Positions 57,790 through 64,000 of a stretch of DNA of 64,000 nt are shown piece by piece. A program made the translations under genes and the position numbers. This DNA is from Pseudoalteromonas sp. 3D05 (lineage in GTDB: Bacteria > Pseudomonadota > Gammaproteobacteria > Enterobacterales > Alteromonadaceae): contig NZ_PDUS01000018.1 of NCBI RefSeq assembly GCF_002723455.1, positions 1 to 64,000 of the forward strand, read 5' to 3'. The notes under the pieces were generated by a model. That model did no database searches. It was not told the DNA's origin and worked only from the letters and a program-made list of their open reading frames with translations. Within the stretch, counting starts at the first letter, position 1; every line of letters begins with the position of its first letter.

Positions 57790-59245
57790 GCAATCTTTTA
57801 GTGAACTATATGATTTTCATAATTTGGAAGAGCAACCTTACTATATTTTTGGTTCAGGAACTTGTGCAGATAGATTAAACGCATACATAAAAAATACAAA
57901 CAAGGTAATGCCAATTTATTTTATAGATATAACTAAAATAAAAAAAAACAATTATACAATTGAATCTATTGCTGAAGTAAAAAATACGCAAATGCAATTA
58001 GGCAATATTAAAATAATCATTGCCTCGCTCAGTTTTGTAACAGAAATCAAAGAGAAAATACTAAGTCATTTAAATATCTGCGAAAACACTATTTTAAATT
58101 TAATAGACTCACAATTGAATAATAAAATATGGGATGATTACAGTCTATCATGTAAAAAATATGCCTCATTTAAGGATGATAATGATTTTTCAGAACAATT
58201 CTACGTTTCATCTGTCGATCCTAACTTTGCCTATTCTTTGTTAGACAAACTACCTAAAAAGCATGTTAGCGTCACTAAAAAGGATTTTACCTATGGTTAT
58301 GTCCATAATAAAAGCATCAATGAAGCAGAGCTAGAAAGAACGAACCAAAGCGTTAAGTATCTTATCCCTGACGTTTCGTTTAAGCAGTTGCTAAATCAAA
58401 CGATAGTATCAATTTATGATGGCATAAAAGTGAAATTAGGTAGCCATTGGCAAATAGAAACCTCAAAGATAAAAGTATTTAATCAGTCAGAAACACCTGT
58501 AGGGTCAGAGAGTTTTCATTTAGATGGCTACAATAAGAATATTTTTAAAATACTTTTATATCTCACACCTGCATCACTTGAAACGGGCACAACTGAATTG
58601 CTCGATTCGAATAACAATGTAGTTACCATTAGTGGACCTTCTGGTACCTATCTTCTGTTTAACAACTCTAAAGTTACTCATAAAGGTATACGTGGAAAAA
58701 ATAAAAATAGAGTAATTATTGAGTTAACAATATCAAGAGCTATGAAAAAGCCTAACGATGATAAATTTATAAAGTTGGGTTCTCCCCTATCTCATTACAG
58801 TAAATACCCTTGGACTCGAAGGGCATATGCAGCAAGGTTTGATCAATCTCCTCAAAAATTTAAACAAGGCTGGATTAATTTGTCATTTTTAAACAGTGAA
58901 GACTGTTTCGAAGTAAATCAGTACTTGTTATATATTAACGAAAACAACTCGCTCAAAGTAGCCGTTTTTTTCTTAAACGATGTAATCAATTTTGAGAAAA
59001 GCCTGACCATAGAACAATCTTTTAGCATTGCTAATAAGCTATTAGTAGACAACGGTGACCTCGTTATAAAGCAAACTAAAACGAATAGTTTTTCACTGGA
59101 AAAGTTAATTTTTCTAGCAAGAGATCATGGCTTTGAACTACAGTCTCAAAACCATGAAATAATCAAGAGTATTTACCCTGATATCATAGAGATCAATTAT
59201 GAAGATAAAGGGTTTCATTATTTAGTGATGAAAAAATATATATGA
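57779..59245 (+). CDS. Three-part protein with phytanoyl-dioxygenase-like core
   Basis: A 488-residue protein of unusual build. Residues 18-115 look like a short Rossmann segment (YYIFGSGTCADRL). Residues about 165-325 resemble a 2-oxoglutarate/iron dioxygenase of the phytanoyl type, with iron ligands H247-x-D249 and H301 and a candidate 2-oxoglutarate Arg (R311). Residues about 355-488 resemble the C-terminal half of a methyltransferase (LLVDNGDLVIKQ, ARDHGFELQ) without a SAM motif I. It may hydroxylate the sugar or its acyl group. Overlaps its neighbours by 11 and 4 bases. Confidence 0.6.
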   Translation: MEIEQSFSELYDFHNLEEQPYYIFGSGTCADRLNAYIKNTNKVMPIYFIDITKIKKNNYTIESIAEVKNTQMQLGNIKIIIASLSFVTEIKEKILSHLNICENTILNLIDSQLNNKIWDDYSLSCKKYASFKDDNDFSEQFYVSSVDPNFAYSLLDKLPKKHVSVTKKDFTYGYVHNKSINEAELERTNQSVKYLIPDVSFKQLLNQTIVSIYDGIKVKLGSHWQIETSKIKVFNQSETPVGSESFHLDGYNKNIFKILLYLTPASLETGTTELLDSNNNVVTISGPSGTYLLFNNSKVTHKGIRGKNKNRVIIELTISRAMKKPNDDKFIKLGSPLSHYSKYPWTRRAYAARFDQSPQKFKQGWINLSFLNSEDCFEVNQYLLYINENNSLKVAVFFLNDVINFEKSLTIEQSFSIANKLLVDNGDLVIKQTKTNSFSLEKLIFLARDHGFELQSQNHEIIKSIYPDIIEINYEDKGFHYLVMKKYI

Positions 59246-60690
59246 AAAAAAATGTACTTGTACAAGGAAACTTTGACATTTTACACCCTGGCCATATTCG
59301 CTTACTTCGTTTTGCAAAAGAGTGCGGTGATAAATTAATTGTTGCTGTTAACAGCGACAGAACTATGGGGATAAAAAGTCGGGTAAACGAACAACATCGC
59401 TTAGAGATGGTTCAATCCCTCGAATGTGTTAATGAAGCATTTTTATCAGATTTAACTCCAGCAGAAACAGTAAAGAGCCTAAAACCTCATATTGTCGTGA
59501 AAGGTAAAGAGTTTGAAAGTAGGCACAACCCTGAGCATGCTCTTGTTGAAATGTACGGAGGAAAGCTTATTTTTGGCTCTGGTGAGTTTGAATCTAACTC
59601 CGAACAATATATTACAAGAACAATAAGCCATGGTCATAACTTTGATTACAAAAAATGCCAAAGTTATGCAACAAGGCATCAGTTTGATTATCAATCAATC
59701 AATACGGTATTTTCTCAATTTAGTGAAAACCGTGTTGCTGTAATTGGCGAAATAATCGTCGATGAATATATCCAAGGTACTGCGGTAGGCTTATCTCAGG
59801 AGGATCCTACCATAGTGATGACACCAGATAGAACGAATACATTTTTAGGTGGAGCAGCAATTACAGCAGGTCATATAAAAGGGCTAGGAGCTAATCAAGT
59901 TACGCTTTTCTCGGTACTTGGCAAAGATGATAAAGCTGATTACGTAAGAAATCATATTAACGCATACAATATTGATACTATACTTTTCGATGATGGCAGT
60001 CGCCCAACACCATTAAAATCACGATATAGAGCTGGCAATAAAACACTTCTAAGGGTCAATCAAGTTCGACAGCATAAAATTTCTAAAGAAATTCAAACAG
60101 ATTTATACATGCAACTTGAAAGTAGTATTAACAACTTCGATTTACTGGTATTTTCTGATTTTAATTATGGATTATTACCTCAAACTCTGGTCAATAAAGT
60201 CATTGCTTTATGCAAAGAAAACAATGTACGTGTTGTCGCAGACAGCCAAACATCTTCTCAAGTTGGTGACATTGCCCGTTATAAAGATATGATGCTAATA
60301 ACACCAACAGAAAAAGAAGTACGTGTAGCATTGAATAATATTGATGATGGTCTACCTATTTTAGCGCAAAAACTGTGTGAAAAAGCTAATCCGATGTCGT
60401 TGGTTATTACCCTTGCGGGAGAAGGTGTTTTTATCCATCTACCAGATCAAAACGGCCAATGGGAAAATGATATGCTTCCTGCGATTAACCGTAATGCGGT
60501 TGATCCTGCGGGAGCTGGTGATTGCTTCTTAGCTGCCAGTAGCCTAGCATTGTGCTCAGGTGCGACACCTTGGCAAGCTTTTTATATTGCAAGTATTGCA
60601 GCCGCTTGCCAAGTAGATACTCTCGGAAATCAGCCACTGTCCTTCAACACGCTACAGCAACGAGTACTGGAGTCATTCAAAAATATATGA
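59242..60690 (+). CDS. HldE-like bifunctional enzyme with reversed domain order
   Basis: A 482-residue fusion. Residues 1-130 are a cytidylyltransferase-like nucleotidyltransferase (GNFDILHPGHIRLL, with H15-P-G-H18). Residues about 160-482 are a PfkB/ribokinase sugar kinase (GEIIVDEYIQG, FLGGAAITAGHIKGLGA, DPAGAGD with catalytic D427). E. coli HldE has the same two modules in the opposite order. It likely phosphorylates C1 of a heptose-7-phosphate-like sugar and then activates it with a nucleotide. Four-base overlap with the preceding gene and ATGA overlap with the next. Confidence 0.85.
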   Translation: MKKNVLVQGNFDILHPGHIRLLRFAKECGDKLIVAVNSDRTMGIKSRVNEQHRLEMVQSLECVNEAFLSDLTPAETVKSLKPHIVVKGKEFESRHNPEHALVEMYGGKLIFGSGEFESNSEQYITRTISHGHNFDYKKCQSYATRHQFDYQSINTVFSQFSENRVAVIGEIIVDEYIQGTAVGLSQEDPTIVMTPDRTNTFLGGAAITAGHIKGLGANQVTLFSVLGKDDKADYVRNHINAYNIDTILFDDGSRPTPLKSRYRAGNKTLLRVNQVRQHKISKEIQTDLYMQLESSINNFDLLVFSDFNYGLLPQTLVNKVIALCKENNVRVVADSQTSSQVGDIARYKDMMLITPTEKEVRVALNNIDDGLPILAQKLCEKANPMSLVITLAGEGVFIHLPDQNGQWENDMLPAINRNAVDPAGAGDCFLAASSLALCSGATPWQAFYIASIAAACQVDTLGNQPLSFNTLQQRVLESFKNI

Positions 60691-61406
60691 AAGCAATATT
60701 GCTTGCAGCAGGGTTAGGCACTCGGTTAAAACCTTTGACTAATACAATTCCAAAATGTTTAGTGCCTATTAATGGCAAGCCTTTATTGGCTTATTGGTTA
60801 GAAAAGCTCGATAAACTTGGTGTCAGCGACATACTCATTAATGTGCACTATTTCGCTGAACAAGTAGAAGAGTTTGTGTCAAAGTCCGAATACCGTAATA
60901 AAATAACAATTGTTAGAGAGAAAAAGTTACTCGGTACAGGCGGTACTTTGATTAGTAATAAAGAGTTTTGGCATTGTAGTCTCACCATGGTCATTCATGC
61001 TGATAACTATTGCGAAGATACCCTTACTAATTTTGTAGAAGCCCATTCAAAAAGACCCAAAAAGTGTGATGCTACGCTTTTACTTTTTGAATCTGCTACT
61101 CCCTCTGCATGCGGTATTGTTGAACTTGATTCAGACGGTTCAATCCAAAGGTTTCATGAAAAAGTATCCAATCCACCAAGTAACCTAGCAAGCGGAGCAT
61201 TGTTTTTATTCTCCGAAGGAGTGTATGAAAAATACTTTTCACACTTTAAACAGGAAAGCTTCTATGAGATTAGCCTCGACATGGTGCCTTTATTACTGGG
61301 CAGTCTTTATAGCTATAAAACTCATCTGAGATATATAGATATAGGCACTCCACAAGCTTATAATAAACTTCAAACTGAGTTGCTGGCTATCAACAAACCT
61401 GCTTAA
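60687..61406 (+). CDS. Sugar-1-phosphate nucleotidyltransferase
   Basis: A 239-residue nucleotidyltransferase with the LAAGLGTRLKPLTNTIPKCLVPINGKP signature, GTGGTL and the metal-binding VIHADNY (D in DN). It is similar in size to HddC and mannose-1-phosphate guanylyltransferases. ATG 60687 overlaps the previous stop (ATGA); a longer frame from 60552 lies within the kinase gene. It may supply the NDP form of the heptose-like sugar or of a second sugar. Confidence 0.85.
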   Translation: MKAILLAAGLGTRLKPLTNTIPKCLVPINGKPLLAYWLEKLDKLGVSDILINVHYFAEQVEEFVSKSEYRNKITIVREKKLLGTGGTLISNKEFWHCSLTMVIHADNYCEDTLTNFVEAHSKRPKKCDATLLLFESATPSACGIVELDSDGSIQRFHEKVSNPPSNLASGALFLFSEGVYEKYFSHFKQESFYEISLDMVPLLLGSLYSYKTHLRYIDIGTPQAYNKLQTELLAINKPA

Positions 61407-61436
61407 TATTAAGATAAATAAAAACTAGGATATAAA

Positions 61437-62894
61437 GTGAAGTTATCTGAAAAACTTAAAAACAGCATTGCAAGCCATTCAAAACTTCCTGCAATTTTGG
61501 TTGATAATCAATATATTACTTATGAACAGCTTGCAAGTTACGCTAATAATATTAACACGAGTGAAATAAGTGATGCTGAGCAAGTTGGAATTTTAAGTTA
61601 CCGAGATGCTCACTATTATAGTACCGTACTTGCCTGCGCTTTGGATTCACGAACATTTATACCGCTTGGGGTAAAACTGCCAATAGCTAGATTGGCTTCA
61701 ATCATAAAGCAAGGCAACTTAAAGTATGTTTTATACAGTAAAAAATATTTGTCGATTAGCCAAGCATTAATAAAAGCACTCCCAGATAGAGTATTTGTAT
61801 GTTTGGACGATATAGTCAATAAAAGCATTGTATCAACCAAATCACTACAAGCTCGCAGCCTATCCAATATCGCTTATGTTTTATTTACTTCAGGTTCTAC
61901 AGGCTCACCAAAAGGTGTGCCTATTAGCATTGCGAATCTTAAGTCTTACCTTGATACTATGTGTGAGTCTTTACCACTTAGCAATACTGATAAAGTTAGC
62001 CAAGTATTTGACCCAACGTTTGATCTAAGCATGCATGATATATTTGTTACTTGGCTGCAAGGTGCTTGTCTTTACGTAGTGCCTGAAACCGCTATATTTG
62101 CGCCAGGTAAATTCATTAAACAACACGGGCTTACAGTGTGGTTTAGTGTCCCTTCTACTGCATCAATTATGGCTAAACTAGGAATGCTTAAAAATGATGC
62201 CTATCCTAGCCTTCGTGTGAGTCAGTTTTGTGGTGAGCCCTTACCTAGAACACTCGCTCTGCAATGGCAAAAAGCAGCACCAAACAGCAAGGTTATTAAT
62301 TTATACGGACCAACTGAGGCTACAATAGCATGCAGTAGATATGTATTTGATTGTAATGATGATAGTGATAGTAGCTATATTCCTCTGGGTAAAGCACTTA
62401 AAAACATGAGCTTTGATTTAGATGCACAAGGTGAGCTTTTGATTTCGGGGCCTCAAGTATTTTCTGGGTATTTAAATGACAATATTAAAACTCAGCAATG
62501 TTTAATTAAAACAAATAACATAACCCATTATCGAAGTGGTGATCTCGTAAAGCGTGATGCTCAAGGAGTATTTCACTATATTAGCCGTGTAGATGACCAA
62601 GTTAAAATCCAGGGATACCGCGTTGAGCTATCAGAAGTAAATACACTAGCACAAAATTTTTTATCAAACCCTTTGGTACAGGCTATCGCAACGCCAATAC
62701 AACAACCTCAAAGTTTGACTTTATTTATTTGTAATCCAGCCGATAAAGAAAGTGAGCAAACACTGATTGATTACTTAAAGCAACAGCTGCCACTTTATAT
62801 GGTGCCCAAAAAGATTATATGGATCGATTCCATGCCACTAAATAGTAATGGTAAAATTGATAAGAGCGCCCTACATACCATGACGGAGAAATAA
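61437..62894 (+). CDS. Adenylation enzyme (DltA-like, amino-acid or acyl activating)
   Basis: A 485-residue ANL adenylating enzyme. Motifs in order are A3 FTSGSTGSPKGVPIS (about 147), DPTFDLSMHDIF, A5 NLYGPTEATIACS, A7 YRSGDLVKRD, A8 VDDQVKIQGYRVEL and A10 NGKIDKSAL. This resembles DltA and stand-alone NRPS adenylation domains more than acyl-CoA ligases. It starts at GTG with AGGA upstream. The carrier protein gene follows at once, so it loads that carrier with an amino acid or acyl group of unknown identity. Confidence 0.86.
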   Translation: MKLSEKLKNSIASHSKLPAILVDNQYITYEQLASYANNINTSEISDAEQVGILSYRDAHYYSTVLACALDSRTFIPLGVKLPIARLASIIKQGNLKYVLYSKKYLSISQALIKALPDRVFVCLDDIVNKSIVSTKSLQARSLSNIAYVLFTSGSTGSPKGVPISIANLKSYLDTMCESLPLSNTDKVSQVFDPTFDLSMHDIFVTWLQGACLYVVPETAIFAPGKFIKQHGLTVWFSVPSTASIMAKLGMLKNDAYPSLRVSQFCGEPLPRTLALQWQKAAPNSKVINLYGPTEATIACSRYVFDCNDDSDSSYIPLGKALKNMSFDLDAQGELLISGPQVFSGYLNDNIKTQQCLIKTNNITHYRSGDLVKRDAQGVFHYISRVDDQVKIQGYRVELSEVNTLAQNFLSNPLVQAIATPIQQPQSLTLFICNPADKESEQTLIDYLKQQLPLYMVPKKIIWIDSMPLNSNGKIDKSALHTMTEK

Positions 62895-63151
62895 TGAGCT
62901 TAACAAATTCGATTGAACAAGCTATCAATAATAAATTAATAGAAAAGCATGGTGAGCAAATACTCGTATCATTGAATAAACAGGATAGTTTAATAAGTTC
63001 AGGTCTTTTAGATTCGCTTGATTTTATTAGTATGTTGATGGAAATAGAAAACAGCTTAAATCTTGATATTGATTTTGAAGAAGCAGACCCTGTGCAATTT
63101 ACTTCTTATAGTGGCCTAATACAGCTGCTTAGTGAGTCAGCTAATGCCTAA
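62894..63151 (+). CDS. Acyl/peptidyl carrier protein
   Basis: An 85-residue carrier protein with phosphopantetheine site S41 in GLLDSLDF. It overlaps the adenylation gene stop by 1 base (TAATG). It is a second carrier, separate from the one in the pseI operon, and should accept the group activated by the upstream enzyme and present it to an acyltransferase. Confidence 0.87.
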   Translation: MSLTNSIEQAINNKLIEKHGEQILVSLNKQDSLISSGLLDSLDFISMLMEIENSLNLDIDFEEADPVQFTSYSGLIQLLSESANA

Positions 63152-63878
63152 CAAAGTGAACTGGCAAGAAATATATAATACGGAATATGTAAATGCTCCT
63201 GAGTGTTGGAAAACATGCGGTGGTTACTGCTGTAAAAATTTTTACGGAGAGCATTTTAATATCCTAGACAAAAGCGGTGTATCTTTACCTCTTCTTGAAA
63301 ATGAGTATGAGTACTATAAATCAATTGGTGGTATTAAAAACATTACTACACCAGCAAAAAAGCGCACATTTACGCTTTCAAACGGTAAAAGCTTCAGTAT
63401 CTACTTGCTCTCTTGCCAGTGTGGTGGTTTATGTGAACCTCATGGACACAGACCCTTAGTTTGCAGAATATATCCCTATTTCCCTATAGTAGATGCGTTT
63501 GGTACTGTTATTGACTTTGAGTATTCCGCTTTAATGGATCTTTTTTACCGTGATCCTGATAATAACCATAAATGTACGCTGGTTAGAGAGCAAGCCATAA
63601 AGTTGAAACGTGAACTTACAGTTTCTATGAAACCACTATTACGTGATCCTGAAGTAGTTTTTATCTTTAGGTGTTTGAAGGAGCTTGTAGACCGCCTCAA
63701 AGAAAAAATGGGGGGCTTTATTGATACCTTAGATGAATCACAGAAAAAAAAGTTTATTGCTAAATATGAATGGATGATTCTGTCAGGCAAGCCGTGGAAA
63801 GATCCCGCTTTTTCAAAAAGAATTGACACTATCTACGACGAAGTGAAAGCAGCTTTCGGCAATGAGGACTTTTTGTGA
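63144..63878 (+). CDS. YkgJ-like cysteine-cluster protein
   Basis: A 244-residue protein rich in cysteines in two groups (CWKTCGGYCCKNF near the N-terminus and CQCGGLCEPHGHRPLVCRIYP near 98-118). It resembles the YkgJ family of putative zinc/iron cluster proteins. ATG 63144 is chosen with GTGAG as ribosome site; a GTG four codons upstream is in frame. Its function is not established. Placement between the carrier protein and an acyltransferase suggests redox or hydroxylating action on the carrier-bound group (inference). Confidence 0.7.
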   Translation: MPNKVNWQEIYNTEYVNAPECWKTCGGYCCKNFYGEHFNILDKSGVSLPLLENEYEYYKSIGGIKNITTPAKKRTFTLSNGKSFSIYLLSCQCGGLCEPHGHRPLVCRIYPYFPIVDAFGTVIDFEYSALMDLFYRDPDNNHKCTLVREQAIKLKRELTVSMKPLLRDPEVVFIFRCLKELVDRLKEKMGGFIDTLDESQKKKFIAKYEWMILSGKPWKDPAFSKRIDTIYDEVKAAFGNEDFL

Positions 63879-64000
63879 GAAGTATCAGCCAAGAACAAAT
63901 TATCGCAACATTACATTCAGTTGGTATCAACATGAATGATAGTGTGTTTATACACTCTTCATTATTTACACTTGGCGCTATAGAAAATCACTCAGTAAAA
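63875..64000 (+). CDS. AAC(3)-type N-acetyltransferase, N-terminal fragment
   Basis: The frame opens with GTG 63875, overlapping the previous stop (GTGA), and runs off the right edge. The visible 42 residues include MNDSVFIHSSLFTLG, the opening motif of the AAC(3)/FrbF-like acyltransferase family. Its members in polysaccharide loci N-acylate amino sugars rather than confer drug resistance. It probably transfers the carrier-bound group to an amino sugar. Only the N-terminus is visible. Confidence 0.7.
   Translation, partial: MRSISQEQIIATLHSVGINMNDSVFIHSSLFTLGAIENHSVK

Noticed and set aside
63875..64000. Aminoglycoside resistance gene
   Set aside because: The N-terminal motif is AAC(3)-like, but position in a sugar operon after a carrier protein points to sugar N-acylation.

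Overview
The window comes from an AT-rich gammaproteobacterium with a polar flagellum. The gene order (flrA, flrBC, fliEFGHIJK, fliLMNOPQR-flhBAFG-fliA, cheYZAB, motCD, parC, parP, cheW, DUF2802) is that of Pseudoalteromonas, Shewanella, Vibrio and Pseudomonas. A marine Alteromonadales member, Pseudoalteromonas-like, fits best, but this is inferred from synteny and protein similarity alone.

Layout. (1) 1-475: right-hand end of an IS3-type insertion sequence with complete OrfA and the first codons of OrfB in the -1 frame. (2) 502-31415, all minus strand: motor, export, hook-length, flagellar regulation and chemotaxis genes, including the export gate (FliPQR-FlhBA), C-ring (FliGMN), MS-ring (FliF), ATPase complex (FliHIJ), FliA sigma-28, FlhF/FlhG polar placement, CheYZAB/CheW, the ParC/ParP array-positioning pair and a MotC/MotD stator. 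Four -24/-12 (sigma-54) promoters can be read in front of flrB, fliE, fliK and flhA. (3) 31542-34560: a tag DNA glycosylase wedged between flrA and flrBC, the master regulator flrA, and a short divergent flagellin. (4) 34648-43636: a pseudaminic-acid-type nonulosonic acid locus, made of pseB-pseC-oxidoreductase (plus) and a facing operon pseI-fkbM-acp-pseG/GNAT fusion-acyl ligase (minus). Each unit has its own sigma-54-type promoter. (5) 43759-64000: about 21 tightly packed plus-strand genes, continuing past the right edge. They encode an SpsF-like cytidylyltransferase, several SDR sugar epimerases/dehydratases, a sedoheptulose-phosphate-isomerase-like SIS protein, a pyruvate-dehydrogenase E1 alpha/beta pair, a split transketolase, methyltransferases, a radical SAM enzyme, a zinc alcohol dehydrogenase, a 2-oxoglutarate-oxygenase-like protein, a domain-swapped HldE-like kinase/nucleotidyltransferase, a sugar nucleotidyltransferase, an adenylation enzyme with its own carrier protein, a cysteine-cluster protein and the start of an AAC(3)-type N-acetyltransferase.

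How it fits together. FlrA with sigma-54 should switch on flrBC; FlrBC with sigma-54 then drives basal body and export genes, and FliA drives late genes. Sigma-54-type promoters in front of pseB and pseI suggest that nonulosonic acid synthesis is timed with flagellar assembly, and the neighbouring flagellin is an obvious candidate acceptor. The pseI operon looks set up to add a carrier-protein-bound acyl group, possibly methylated, where ordinary pseudaminic acid carries acetyl. The right arm looks like a dedicated pathway for an unusual branched or higher-carbon sugar, assembled by thiamine-diphosphate enzymes, nucleotide-activated, methylated and then N-acylated from a second carrier protein. 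No canonical glycosyltransferase, Maf protein, flippase or polymerase is recognisable in the window, so the transfer step must lie outside it or in an unrecognised gene such as 46111-47385. The most promising novelty is the acyl-modified nonulosonic acid operon and the thiamine-enzyme-based sugar pathway beside it.
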